A stretch of 64,000 bases of DNA from Bagarius yarrelli. Its lineage: Eukaryota > Chordata > Actinopteri > Siluriformes > Sisoridae. The notes beneath the pieces were generated by a model. It did no database searches. It worked only from the letters and a program-made list of their open reading frames with translations, and was not told the origin of the DNA. This document shows, piece after piece, positions 44,939 to 57,879 of this stretch; the stretch's first letter is position 1, and each line of letters begins with the position of its first letter. A program made the translations under genes and the position numbers. The stretch lies in contig VCAZ01000054.1 in NCBI GenBank assembly GCA_005784505.1, positions 2,739,834 through 2,803,833 on the forward strand, given 5' to 3'.

Positions 44939-47900
44939 CGTCCCAGTTTTCCACAGATTGATGCGTGAAAACTTACAGGTTATCATCCATAAACAGCAGG
45001 ACTGTGGCAATAACACGATTAGCTGAGCATGACTGTCAAGCTCATAGAATTTAGCCATGATGTTGTTTGTCATGGATTGCAAAAAATAAAAAAGGGGAAA
45101 AAACCACATAATAAACTATAAAAACATTAAAATAGGCACATGTTTACTGGTGTGAGGATTTGTTTTTGTTTTTTAAAAAAGGTTTTCCCATTTTCTTGTT
45201 TTTTTTTTAAATTATCATGGAATATTTGTCCCCTCAGTGTTGAGCAGATATTAACTCTACTGATGCTACATGCTGTTCAGCGGCCTAATCAGTGGAGTAA
45301 CGTCCATCACACTGCTCCTTTTTGGTTCCTTTATCATTTTTGTTCACTGGAATTATTCATCCTGACACAGTGACACTACCTGTCATGTTGGACAAACGGA
45401 TGAACAGGCGACCCGGTCACATGACCAAAAACAGAAACTCACCAGGGTGATGGGTGCTAAAACCCACGAGTCGTCTGACATCAGCAAAACTCTCGTAGTG
45501 CCAAAATATCCTGCTCCATACTGGCTCCATAGTGGACATGGTGGACCTGGAGCCATTGCCAGTAACTGTATAATAACGAAAACAGGGCAGAGTTTCAATC
45601 ATCTACTTGAATATTGTATAAAAAAAACATGAATGAAAGAAAGCAAGCCAGACAGGACTGACCCAGACTATTCACAATCTTCTCTTAAGGAGAAGAAACC
45701 AGGCCAAGAAATCCCCTCCTGGCAGCTCGGCTTATGCAGGCTGGTATGGATCTCCTAAGAAGATGCTCACTTTCACTCACATGCACATGGATGTAATATA
45801 AACATACACAACATGGAGAAATTCACAACAGCCAAGCACTTAACCGGAGCTCACCTTTCTCCAAAAGATTAAAGATACAGTGTTTAGCTTGAGTCTGTGT
45901 GAACTCGCACGAGTGTTCATGATTACGGTTGTAAGTATGTGTAAGTGTGTACTGCACTCTGCAGTACAGGGCATGGCGTTTACTCCACCGGTCCACATGC
46001 CACGTCCACACAAATACACTCCTGTATCTAAAAATCTGCCAAACAGCTTATCTGTAAATGAAAAATCTGCTCACTTTCAGTCAAAAGTACTTCTTAGTGT
46101 CTTTTTAGAAGATGTTTGGGATGTTAGATGCAGAAAGACAAGCACAAGGCATGAGCACAGCAAATAAAAAAACAACAGAAAGTAACTTGTACAAATCTGA
46201 AGCTCCTAACGCGGCCCTTATGGTGTGTGTTGTTAGAATCGGACTGAGGAAACGTGTAACATGTGACATCAACCGTTTTCTTTGATTTTTTTAGTAAAAT
46301 GTTAATGAAATTGTGTGTGCACTAGGCATGTGCCAATCATTCCCAATGTAAAGTTACACAATAAATCACAACATGTGCTGTTGTAGACCCAAATTTTCGA
46401 CACTTGCCCATAGTCAGTTCAGATCAAAGCTGTGTGCAGAAGCTTCTTTTTATTTATTTATTCATTCATCCCCAGTAAGCAATTGATTCTTGTCAATCCA
46501 GGGGTTGTAGTGGATCAGAGGTGGAGATGATACTGAAAAATGTTCGACATGAGATGGGAAAAACACCCTGAATGTGTTATTTCATGCTCAAAGGTAATGT
46601 AGATCTATTGGCAGGTTTGGGAGGGAAGAATCTGGAGAATCCAAAGAACCACCACATGGATCATTTGCAACTTCGCACAGAATACAGGTCTATTTTTAAA
46701 GTGCTTATTTCTCTAAGGTGGGAAAAAATGACACCATCCTCCAGTGACTAATTACATTTCTCTATAATATGGTCAACCAAATGACAGTTTAAAAAAAAAA
46801 AGGTTAATCGAAATGGCGGATAGAAACCCTGACTCGTCTGAAAGCTTGGATATTTAACCAATTTTTTGTCAGTGCCTTTACAGAAGCAGATACATAACAC
46901 ACTTAACCCTTAACTTATGATTAAGTGGAGATCATATCCTCAACAAAATAACCTAAAGCAACAAAGCAGAACTACGAAAGTTAGGAAGACGATGTGTTTT
47001 GGGCTAAAAGCTATGCTAACCAGAAATGTGGACTGATTCAGGACTTGTTGAATAGGAAAGAAAATTCCTGCTCCCAAACTTTCCTATACTATCCGGAGGG
47101 GCTTATCCGAGGTTCTAAAGGTTAAATCCCTTAGCATAAAAAATCAATTTGCAATGCACAGAAGATCCAATATGCAAAAGGTTCACATTTTCTTATCAAG
47201 CATGCATGACATTTAACTTCCAGACCCTATAAATTATTAGATATTACACTATAAATTATTCTATGAAAGAGGAAGCACATTAAGGGGGCGGGATTAGAAA
47301 CTACACAGTTTTACATTTTCTCTGCTACTAAAGCACATGATCTAGCTAGCTTGTGAAGAGGAGATAATTAGCTCAGGATCAGAAACAGGTGTGCTGGAAG
47401 CAGGAAACTCTTGAAAAACCCTGGAAAATTTAGGAGACAGGAAACTGCTTGTACAAACTGTGTGTACAAATCCAGATGTTACATTTTCTAGTTAATTACC
47501 ATGAGAAGTGCTTTCATATTATCCTGTGGCAGTGTCATGATGACATCACAAACTGCCATAAAAGCTCAGGTCACGGGCATAGTGCACACACACACCGCAG
47601 TGTATTTGTTTAGCTGTTGTCTTGAACATTTCGCTGGCTAGGATTGCCCCCCGAAGCCGATCTATTGGTTATTTAAATTAGCTTTAAACTATTTTGGAAT
47701 TAGTTAAATTAAAGTCTGGTTAGGTTTAATTCTAATGACCTGAGCTTTAAATAAAAATTTCTTCAAATCCTGCCTGCAAAATAGCAAAATGTTCTGTTGG
47801 AGGTACGACTGTTTAAATGTAAATTGTAAAAATACAGTATATTTGAAGATGCATGCTCATACTCATGTCCTCCAGTCAGACTCGCTTTGTTTTGTTTTGC

Positions 47901-50900
47901 ATTATTGCATTTTTTTGTGATGGGTGGGGGGGGTGTCAGAAAAACAGAAAAATGACCAGCGGTACATTTGTGCAACTTGTCTACCCACTGCTGCATAAAT
48001 GCACTTTAAACTTTCCCAGACCTGAAAATGACTAAATCTGATTTGGATTTTTCGACTCTGAAGTGTGTACTTTAAAAGCCGCCTAATCATGAAACCGCCC
48101 ACACTTTGTTTGCTCGCTGATCGTTTCAACATCAGATCTGATCTGTTTTCTCAGCAATTTTGCTGTTCGAGGTTGAACTGCTTAACAAAGAGCTGTGCTG
48201 GATCTGGGCTGGATCAGGTCGATTGCCAGGTCACCCGGTCTGGATACTTGCTCAAGCGCTCACGATCATTCTGATGATTTGCTGTACAAATGATGTGACT
48301 ATCAATAAATGACAACATGACTGATTATAGATCTGTGAAAACAAGAACTGCAGTTTGGGATGTTTTGGGTTACCCTAAGTACTCCTGGTTTTATTGCTTT
48401 ATATAAGCCTGGGCGTTTCAGTTGAAGTGTGGATGAATTAGACATATTTGCCTTTCACGCTGGATTGATTTTATGTTAGATTGGATTTTACCCATTGATT
48501 CTTGACCCTGTGGAATTTATGCTCTGAACATGTTTAATGTGTTCAAAGCTCAAAGCTTCTTCATAACCTCTTCAATAACATAAGCAGAGAGAGTTGCCGT
48601 GAGACAGTGTATCGGGTAGCAGTTGATGGTGGGAGGTCTGACATTGATGTTGTATTACAGGTTGGACTGAGGCAGTCATAACATTTAATGTTACATTAAT
48701 TATGCTGTTAGCCCACCCAAGCCAGAAGATGAGGTTTTAGTAGTCTGGCCGGTGGTTCCATAAAGCTTTCTTTGTCCTACAGGAACCTCTGGTTCCTCTC
48801 AATGTCTGGTTCCTCTAGTGAAAAAATAAAAGGTTCCTGAAAAAGGTTGCAGCAGTGTCTTGATAATGTCTTTGCTACATTGCTGTAATAGGTCATGGTT
48901 TATTGTAGAGATGTCACTATTAGGAAGACACAGGAAAGAGAAGAAGAATCAGAATCAGAGTTGGGCAAGTTAAGAACCTAAGCAAAAATCAAGACCAAAA
49001 AGTTTTAAAAACCTGACGAGGGATTTATAATACTGGATAACAGGTATTAACAAGTAATAATGGATACCCGGGATCAGCGAGAAAACGTGGTTAGTGTGGA
49101 GCTAGAGCAGAATTTGGTAGATCTTTGTCTGTTTGGACTGTAGGAAGAAGATCATGTCTCACTGAGAACAGAAGGCAGCATTTGTCTGTATACATGACTT
49201 TCCTTGGATTTTTTTGACAATTTCTTAAGGTTTTTTTTAGTTATGAACTAGAACCTACATATAAAGTACTTACTTTACAAACTACTGGTCCCTTCAGTTT
49301 AGTGGTTAGTTGGTTAAACATCCCACTCAGTGTTCTGGTAACTAATAAAACAGGTATCATGGTTTTTGGAGAACTTATAGACTCTTTAGACACTCTTTGT
49401 ACAGTGGACAACAAGCTTTGAAAAGGTTTCCTTCTACAGCACTCTGTATTGGGTTCCCTCTTGATCCTTTATGGTTCTAGATCATAGGGAATGGTTTGAA
49501 TCAGGGCTGTATTAGTCTTAAAGTTTGATCTTAATCTCAGTACCATTCCAATCACAAACACTTGAAGTGTTCCTCAAAGGTTCTGTTATTTATAGTTCTC
49601 ATCTTGAAGCCCTGAAGAACCCTTTTTCTCCTAATGTGTAGGTATTAACTGTGTAAGTGTATGGTACCAAATTACTTAGAACTTGTAGTACATTAAGATT
49701 TAACAAACCGTCTTTGTACTTGGTAGACCATTAGAAAAAAGGGTTCTTTAAAGGTGTTGTGAATTATAATGTGGTGACTTCTCTAGAGAAACGCTAGTCG
49801 TGACTTTTTTTAAAATAAATAAGAGCTTATTTATAGTGTAAAAGTTCTAAGTAGTAGACCAGCAGGATATGTAAAGTCATTATCACTTCCTTTGGTTTTA
49901 ATGTATCTTTAATTAAATAACTACCATTTCTCATTCTTCTCTCATTCAATACTTTTAAAAGTAATAACCTACCTCAAGATGGTGTAGTAAACAGAGCACC
50001 TCCATTACTTGGTGTTGGTGAACGGAGTAGATGTATTTGATGTTCCTTAAGGTTCTCTATTGGTAGTGTATCAAAGGTTGGGGGTGTTGAGAATAAAACT
50101 CAACCCTGGTATGGATTTTGCTGCCAAATAAAATGAAGATGTGACCAGGTGGAGGTTCTTCTGTTTATACCCAACTCATTAGAAACTCTGAGCTCAAACC
50201 CGGGACATTAGAATCTTTAAACGCAACGTAGGACCGTCAGGTAGATCACTCGGTCGTTCATTTGTTTATTCATCGTGCATTCTATCGCTTTTTTTTTTTT
50301 GTTTGTTTGTTTATTAATCATATTTTCATTTCATTCGGTTTACTGTGCTTCACTGCAGGGGGATTTTACACATGACACAACAACGACTGAGCTGATTTTG
50401 CAGTCTAACAATCAAAAGACATGAGGATGATGAGGACGGTAATGACTGTTGGAGTTTGGGAAAAGCTTAGAACCATTTAAAAAGTGGTGCAGAAACTGTA
50501 ATTTTTTAAAAATATATGAATCAAAGATTCAAAGATTTGACTCGTTCTATCGAACATTTCATCTAGTGTCCTTCCTTAATATTAGACCGTAGAATTATAA
50601 TAATAGAGTCAATAACTTGGCATAAGGGGTGAAAATAGTCCATTCATTTGGATCTAATTAGTGGTTCGTACCAGAGCACTTGGAATTAGTACAAGCACAG
50701 TAGTTTGGTGAACTTCAGCTGGACGTGTCAGAGTTCACACCGTGTACAGACGTTCTCTGGAGCTCGTCGGCAGCCGTGAGAGGCAGACGGCCGGCCGTTC
50801 AACTGTAAATAAATGTATGCAAATGTACATGTTTAAACCGACATTTTATTTTTTTTTTTTTTTTTGAGTACTGAGTGTGAAAGGGTGTCTGTTGACTAGA

Positions 50901-51215
50901 AAGCGACAATGAAACGCCAAGAAAACAGCTGTTCCTTATGGAGTAATACAGATTTAAACTCTAACATAGTGTGGTGTACTTGACGTATTAAATAGGGAAA
51001 AAAAATAGCAAAAATACAAATAAAAACCTGTTCATTATTGGTCCAAGTTGCATTGTGTAATGAAAGTGCATCGACTCTGTTTCCTGATTTTATTGTATAT
51101 TGAAGACAAAAAGAGCATTACATTTTTGTATATATTGGATTTTTGTAAATTTTTATTTGATTCTAATGCAACACAAAGTACCAAATTCATTTAATAAAGT
51201 ACACTGTGGTCATTT
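44939..51215 (+). other. xkr4: Probable XKR4 3' UTR and downstream sequence
   Basis: 6.3 kb without a believable coding frame and with few repeats, apart from one decayed interspersed repeat near 46450-46700. The stretch 48600-51200 is notably repeat-poor and ends in AATAAA at 51193-51198 followed by a GT/T-rich stretch. A Pumilio-type TGTAAATA is at 50804-50811. Mammalian XKR4 is remembered to have a very long 3' UTR, which supports but does not prove this reading. Confidence 0.5.
51193..51215 (+). terminator. Candidate XKR4 polyadenylation signal
   Basis: AATAAA (51193-51198) followed within 15 bases by GTACACTGTGGTC and then TTTTCTTCGTCTCC, a usual downstream-element composition. It is the last good signal before the intergenic stretch. 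Confidence 0.45.
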
Positions 51216-51239
51216 TCTTCGTCTCCTTTTGGCGAGTTC

Positions 51240-52860
51240 TTTTGGAAATGCTGAGACACGTTAACAGTCTTGGGTGCCAATCACGTGACAGTTCGAAGAC
51301 TATTGAACTACCTGACCTTTAACCTCCGACTTTGACCTGCTCAAGTCAGTGCACAGCTGTTTTTATATTAATACAAAAAAAACTAGAACAGTTGAAGACT
51401 TTTATCTATATAGGGTTAGGTTTTATTTGACTGTTTTTACTATTTAACTCGAAGCTACCAAATCACCTGACACCACAAGTTTAAAGGATTTAAGCTCCGC
51501 CCATTTTACTGTTTCATCAAAACACATGCACTAATTTAAAAAAATATATAATCTGAAATCTGTTTGTAGATTATTGTTCGATTTGAAAGTATGCTCCAGA
51601 ATATCATTTTGATTAACTATAATAATAATGAAAATTGAAAATATTTATAAAAATACCCAAAAAACTGCATACCAATTACAGTAAAAAAAAAAAGCCTTTT
51701 GTACATTCTAGGCTTATTTACATTTTGAACAAGCCTAATTTGCATAAAGAATTTACATACGGCAGAGTCGATCTGTAATATCGTCATACTCTTTTAAAGA
51801 TCTGAAGTTTATTCTAATCAAGGCTTTCAAGATGATATTTTTCTAATGTTAATAATTTTGTTTAACAAAAAATAAGTTTTATAATAGAGCCTGTGGTGAA
51901 ATCCCTGGTTTTTGTAAAAGTCAAATTAGCGCCTTGTCACCAAGTAAATTTTTAAATAAACAAGCTGACTTTTATCAAAAATAAGTTTTATTTTCAATTA
52001 TTGACCCATAATGAATGCAACATCTGTATAGGTTCACACACACTCACACAAACACAGAGGGACTAATCGAATTTGGTGTTTCTGCTCACACTCCTGAGTC
52101 CATTACAGAAAACATTAAGCCAAACATGCTGTGTATGTGTGTGTGTGTGTGTTTGCAGGGCCAACAGTAAGTGTAACACACGCTTGTCCATTAGGAACAT
52201 TATAGAGCGACGGAAAGCTTTATAAATCATTAGTATACAAATTTGAGGTGATCGGATTTAATAAAACTGTACAAGAATAAACACTGATAGGTCAGAAATG
52301 TATTTATTTTCTAATATGTTATCGTTTCTATGGTAACAAGTCGCATCGACATCTGTATCAGAAATTTCATCGACATTATGAGGTGTCTGTTCAACGTTTA
52401 CGTCTACAAGGAACTTGTTCCACAGACGTTCCACAACAGGTAACTATAAACCAACAAAAAGGAATTAAATGTTGGAATGTTGTAATCAGTGATGAATCAC
52501 TGTGGTGTAAGAGGAATAAAACACACGGTAAACATCACCCAGTTGTAAGAATGTGATAATCGTTGTTAAAAAAAAAGAAGAAAAACAGTCAGCGATGAGA
52601 TCTAGACACCAGATGCATCTGTTTGAACTGAAATTATTTGTTCCCCATTTGGAAAATCATCTCTAAAATGAAAAAAAAAGCCTTCTTAGAAGTTTATTGG
52701 TATAAAAAATGTGTGCTTGTAGTGCTGGTTGAGTGTTCAGACTTCTGGAATGTTGTGATTTTTTCACGTTAATGCAAGAACTTGGGTTAAATAAAAAACC
52801 AAAAATGATATTATTATTATTATTAATATTGTCATTATCATTGAGTCCAGTATTATATTA
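51240..52860. other. XKR4-TMEM68 intergenic sequence
   Basis: AT-rich, with a short (TG)n tract (52134-52153) and an X-box-like GTTTCTATGGTAAC at 52324-52337. No gene or RNA recognised. XKR4 and TMEM68 converge here. Confidence 0.5.
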
Positions 52861-53479
52861 TACAGTGAGAGAAAAATGATTTGATCCCTTGCTTATTTTG
52901 TACGTTTGCCCACTGACGAAGAAATGATCAGATTATAATCTGAATGGTAGTTTTATTCTAACAGTGAAAGACAGAATAACAACAAAAACATTAAAAAAAA
53001 CACACTTGTGTTAAATTGATTTGCATTTTAACGAGTGAAATAAGACTTAGTACTTGTTGGCAGTCACAGAGATCAGACGGTTCTTGTCAGTGGCCAGCAG
53101 GTTTGCACGCATCTCAAGAAAGATTTTGTCCCACTCCTCTTTGCAGAACTTCTCTAATCATTAAGGTTTTGAGGCTGATATTAGGCAACTCGATGGGATT
53201 AAAGTCTGGGGACTGGGGACTGGTTAAAGTCTAGGTTCTTCATCCACTCCTTTGTTGCCTTGGCTTTGTGGTTTGGGTCATTGTCATGCTGGAATATGCA
53301 ACGACGGCCCATTGTTGCCTTAACTGAGGAAAGGAGGTTCTCTCAAAATTCGACGGTACATGGCTCCGACCATTGTCCCTTTGATGTGGTGAGGTTGTCC
53401 TGTTCCCTTAGCATCAAAACATCCCCAAATCATAATGTTTCCACCTCCATGTTTGACGGTGTGGATAGTGTTCATGGGG

Positions 53480-53985
53480 TCATTGGGCATCAATCTTCAT
53501 CCTCTGAACATGAAGTCTTGAAGTGATGAGAAAGAGCTCGATTTTGGTCTCATCTGACCACATAACTTTCATCCAGTTCTTCTCTAAATCATTCAGATGT
53601 TCATTGGTAGATCTCAGACGGGTCTGTACATGAGCTTTGTTAAGCAGGGGGACCTTGTGGGTGCTGCAGGATTTCGGTCCTTCATGGCATAGTGTGTTAC
53701 CAATTGTTTTCTTGTTGCCTCTGGTCTTATCTGCCCTCAGATCATTGACAAGGTTCTCCAATGTAGATCTGGGCTGATTTCTTACTGTTCTCATGATCAT
53801 TGAAACTTCCTGAGATGAGTAATTACATGGAGATTGACAGTTATTTTGTCTTTCTTACATTTGGAAATATTTCTCATCAAGCTGCTTGGCGATGGTCTTG
53901 CAGCCCATTCTAGTGTTGTGTAGATCTACAATTTTGTTCCTTGACATCCTTGGACATCTCTTTGATTTTGGACATGGTGGAGAAT
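53480..53985 (-). pseudogene. Tc1-like transposase remnant
   Basis: On the minus strand the start region (MSKIKEMSKDVKEQ, about 53980-53935) is the DNA-binding N terminus of a Tc1-family transposase. A second open piece (53800-53480) holds RNQPRSTLENLVNDL and NDLEKNWMKVMWSDETKIEL, where the WSDE segment carries the second catalytic Asp of the DDE triad. The pieces are in different frames with stops between them, and the third catalytic region is not open, so the element is not autonomous. Confidence 0.88.
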
Positions 53986-54007
53986 CTGATTGATTGATTC
54001 TATGTAG

Positions 54008-54105
54008 AGGTGTCTTTTATACAAGTACCAAGCTGAGATTAGGAGCAGTCCCTTTAGAAGAGCTCCTAATCTCAGCTCATTACCTGTATAAAAGACACCT
54101 GGCAG
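54008..54105. repeat. Internal hairpin of the Tc1-like element
   Basis: An imperfect palindrome: GGTGTCTTTTATAC and GCTGAGATTAGGAGC on the left answer GCTCCTAATCTCAGC and GTATAAAAGACACC on the right, around a loop of about 12 bases. It lies just upstream of the transposase start, in its 5' leader. Confidence 0.85.
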
Positions 54106-54708
54106 CAGGAATCTTGCTGATTAATAGGGGAATAAATATTTATTTCACTCATTAAAATGCAAATCTATTCATAACTGGATATTTCTGTTTGTTGGTATTC
54201 TGTCCTCACTGTTAGAATTATACACTGGTCATTTCTTTGTCAGTGAACAAACATACAAAATCAGCAGAGAATCAAATAATATTTCCCATCACTGTACCCA
54301 AAAACAAAATCCAAAAGAATCTAAAAAATATTTTGATACTAAAGCACCACCTTTTAGTAATCACATGTTATCTTTCATTTAAAAAAAATCCATCATCATT
54401 TAATAGGTCAATTAAATCGTAAGAAAATAACATCAATTTTAAAACCGCACCAGCTTTAAAAAGCTTTTGGCAGTGGTCCTTTAAAAATGATCAACGTGTG
54501 CAAATAAGCCATCGATTTTAAAATAGAAAAAAAAAACCTCACGTAAACACACACACCATACGGGTTTCCGCTTCACATGACCACGAGACACAAAACACAC
54601 TGATAATTATAATTATATATTCACTTCTTCCCATAGAATAGCTAAAAGTTTTTTCAACACTTCCAGTAGTTCTGTGTTTGATTATGCTGGGAATAAAAAT
54701 GGAAGTGT

Positions 54709-54714
54709 TTTATT
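54709..54714 (-). terminator. Candidate TMEM68 polyadenylation signal
   Basis: AATAAA on the minus strand 52 bases after the TMEM68 stop, which would make a very short 3' UTR. A longer UTR reaching toward the Tc1-like element is also possible. Confidence 0.35.
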
Positions 54715-54765
54715 TTCCAGCTCAAGAGAAAGCTGTGCTGTAACACTGCAGGAGTTCTGCGAGTG

Positions 54766-57125
54766 TTATTCGTCTTTTGGGTGCATGTGGAAGCGCTCCA
54801 GAAGAGCTCGCAGGATGCTGCCAGGTACCTTTTGGTGTCGGTCGATAAGCGCTTGAACGGCTGCCTGCACCTGAAGAAAGGTTGGGATTAGAGAAATGTG
54901 TGTAATCATATGAATATTTGATGATGTTAATGTTGCACAGTGAGCTACTGATTCTAAGGTGATGCTCCCCTGAGGGTGAACACGCTCACTCATATTAAAG
55001 ATGTATATACGGGACGGATTCAGTGATCCAGGATAGAGAGATGGGTTTACTGGATGTTTAATGGTTGGGTGGTTAAGTTAATGCTTTGACTTATGATAGG
55101 TGGATGAAATTTTTGAGTGGATAAATGGGTGGATAATTGGATGACTAAATAAGTGGATAAATGGATGAATAGACGAGTGGATCGATGGACGGATGGGTAA
55201 GTATGTGGGTGGATGGTTGAATGGATAAGCATGGAGATAAATGGTTAGATGAATGGATCAGTGAGCAAGCGGATGAATATATTGATGGACAAATACAAGA
55301 GTGTGTGGATGGATGGATGATGGAGTGAATAGATGAATGGATAGAGTGAAGAAATTGATAGATGGATTGAATGGATGTTTAATATAGTTGGATGGTTAAG
55401 CTAAGGTGTGACTGATGGATAGATTGACGTGTGGTTGTTTCTCTTCCTTTGTCTTCAGTGCCGTACCTTTTCTGCTAACTCGGCCGCTGTGAGTTTGGGG
55501 TCGTAGGGAATGGGCTCTCCAAGGTAAGTTCGGAATTTGACTGGGAATCCTCCGTAGATAGGCGCGATGGGAAAACGAAACCTCTCGTAGACCCACCTGA
55601 AAAATCCTACACAGAAATTGTATGCGATGAATCAGCAGGACACTCAGCGCTTTAGACAGTGTTCTTATTTAAAAACAAACTTTACGCAGGACATACGCAA
55701 ATTTCCCAGAGAGCGGAATCCTTCCCGGACGTTCTGAGTAAACATGGGAATGACCGGCTAAAAAAAAAAAAAAAAAAAAAAAAAAAACTACAGTGGGTCA
55801 GAACACGCAGCTGTAACATTTCAGTCTGTGTTGATGAAAACGCACCACTTTGGAATCGATGGCCACTTGTGCGAAGCCCTTGCGTTTGCCCCACATCAGT
55901 GGGTAGGTCTCGTCGCTGAACAGAGCCTCCCGCACACCACCCGGGGAGATTCCCAGCAGGTGACCACTACGCAGAGCCTTCACACACTCCTCCTGAGGAC
56001 CGTGGATCACACTGAACACCTCCAGCAGCAGCTTGAACCCTGACAGTGTTGCGAAAGAAAGCAAGACATGAGGAAATAGCTGGTCATAAATCAGACATTC
56101 ATTCCAGTGAGATTATACGAACTGTTTTAATCAGATGGTGGAAAAGCTACTTTTCTTAAATACACAACTTTATTAATAATTTTAAGACTAAGTGTTACAA
56201 AAAAATCTATTCGAGATGTGAAACTATTTGTAACAAGAGCCCATGCTTTCTTTTTTAGGCCTGACAAGAGACCATGCCTCCCGCATTAGCACCAACAGAC
56301 GCCATGCCTTCTTTATTAAGACTGACAGAGGTCCTGCCTCCTCCATTTAATTTAACTTAGCAAAGATATCATAATTTGTAACATAAACTATAATTAATCT
56401 CTCACATTCTTTAAAGCATATCATTTTTAACACCAGTCGCTGGTGTGTCTACCTGGGACCTTGAACAGGAAGTGATCAGCTACCGAGTGACACGCGCGGC
56501 CTTTCTGAATGATCAGTCTGGCCAAGAAGTAGTAGTAATCGATAGGAATAGCTCCGTGATAGTAGACGATAAGGGCAGGGCCTTCTTCTGGAATTTTCTC
56601 CAAACCATGGACTTCATAACCTGTTAAAAACAAAGGGGTCAATAATGCCATCCTCAATATTTACAAAATACTTTCAAACCCGACCTGCTCTTCATTGTTA
56701 CCCCTTAGTGGTGTACTCACCATGCCAGATGGCTCCATGGCCGTCCCAAAGAGTGGCCAACGTCTTCCTGGCTCCGTCCCACAGGTTATTCGAGTAGGCC
56801 TCTCTCAGCTGGTTTTTGCGCTTGTAGACGTGTAAGAAAAGGATGGACAGATAGAGCAGGACGACGATGACAAAGGGCAGGATAAAGACAATGGCCAGGG
56901 GTGTGAACACCCACAGCAGGTACTCCAGGAAGCTGAGGTAGTCCTGAAGATTTCCCCAAGCCACCCAGTCCTCCAAGGCCATAAGGACACACGTGAGTAC
57001 ACCAACAGGTTCCTCCCCAGACCAGCACGACTTGTTTTGTCCAGACATACCGTTGCTGCTTTAGTCCGTCCCGCTGCCAGCAGATGGCCGGCTCGGGCTC
57101 GAGCTTCTCGCTCCAACACACAAGT
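54766..57125 (-). CDS. tmem68: TMEM68 (DIESL), ER acyltransferase, complete coding region
   Basis: ER membrane acyltransferase that makes triacylglycerol independently of DGAT1/2. Coding exons on the minus strand: 57048-56721 (ATG at 57048), 56620-56453, 56039-55846, 55757-55697, 55606-55467, 54870-54766 (TAA). All phases close, giving 331 residues against about 324 remembered for human. Two membrane spans lie at about residues 44-75 (LLWVFTPLAIVFILPF then VIVVLLYLSILFLHVY). Acyltransferase block I is YYHGAIPID (His131, Asp137), and a second block is SGHLLGISPGGVREAL (about 190-205). The C terminus is AVQALIDRHQKVPGSILRAL ... HPKDE. The exon carrying the start has an acceptor at 57126, leaving 77 bases of 5' UTR, and a non-coding first exon lies near 58724. 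No lesion seen. Confidence 0.95.
55060..55400. repeat. GGAT-rich minisatellite in TMEM68 intron
   Basis: Degenerate units of GGATGAATGGATAAG and GGATGGATGG over about 340 bases. A similar block is at 57880-58080. Confidence 0.85.
56262..56345 (-). repeat. Stray copies of the GGAGGTGTGGCC-type repeat
   Basis: On the minus strand the sequence reads GGAGGCAGGACCTCTGTCAG, TCTTAATAAAGAAGGCATGG, CGTCTGTTGGT and GGGAGGCATGGTCTC: two to three decayed units of the 36-bp family seen at 41690 and 61560, here in a TMEM68 intron. Confidence 0.6.
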
Positions 57126-57354
57126 CTGAGAAAGATGAGCACAATGCAAAAGACATCAGGAGAGACAAGCGTCACTAGAAAAACTTCCAGGAAGATAATC
57201 ACAAAAAAATTAAACAAATTAAATTTAGTATTAGTCCTGTGTAAAATTACTTTAGGTTAAAGAAGCGAGTACAGGCAGGTTGGAATGGGTGGAGAAATGT
57301 GTCAGGAGTGATGTGTGACAGGAGAATACCAGCTAGAATCAAGGGGAAGGTGTA

Positions 57355-57795
57355 CAAGACAGTGGTGAGACCAGCTATGATGTATGGTTTAGAGACAGTG
57401 GTGAGACGCTAATGTCTTGTTGTAGAGACGTGTGAGACAGCTATGATGTATGGTTTAGAGACATGGGACAGCTATATGCTGGTTTAGCATGTGAGACACT
57501 ATGATGTATGGTTTAGAGACAGTGGTGAGACCAGCTATGATGTATATTTTAGGGACAGTGGTGAGACCAGCTGTATGGTTTAGAGTCAGTGGTGAGAGCA
57601 GCTGCTGTATGGTTTAGAGACAGTGGGTGGAACAGCTATGATGTATGGTTTAGATACAGTTGGGAGGACAGCTAGATGTGAGACCATGGGATGTATTTTA
57701 GAGACAGTGGTGAGAACCCACTGTGATGATGGTTTAGAGACATGGTGAGACCAGCTGTGATGTATATTTTAGGGACAGTGGTGAGACCGCTATGA
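57355..57795. repeat. 36-bp minisatellite derived from LINE coding sequence
   Basis: About a dozen imperfect copies of GACAGTGGTGAGACCAGCTA followed by TGATGTATGGTTTAGA. The unit is exactly 12 codons of the flanking reverse-transcriptase piece (TVVRPAMMYGLE), so the array grew out of the LINE itself. Copies carry many small deletions. Confidence 0.88.
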
Positions 57796-57879
57796 TGTAT
57801 GACAGGTGGCAGAGATGGAAGTAGCAGAGCTGAAGATGTTAAGGTTTTCTTTGGAGGTGACGAGGTTGGAAAGGATTAG

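Larger units (their letters stand above)
52861..54296 (-). mobile_element. Tc1-like DNA transposon, decayed
   Basis: Terminal inverted repeats of about 67 bp: left end TACAGTGAGAGAAAAATGAT ..., right end the reverse complement of TACAGTGATGGGAAATATTA ..., both sharing TTTTGTAYGTTTG and CACTGACRAAGAAATGA. TA lies at both tips (52861-52862 and 54295-54296), the usual Tc1/mariner target. Length is about 1.43 kb, typical of the family. The element reads on the minus strand and lies between the 3' ends of XKR4 and TMEM68. Confidence 0.92.

Noticed and set aside
53016..53526. Plus-strand frames in the Tc1-like element
   Set aside because: They are antisense to the recognisable transposase pieces.
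55682..56043. Plus-strand and alternate-frame readings across TMEM68 exons
   Set aside because: Shadows of the minus-strand acyltransferase exons, which have clean phases and motifs.
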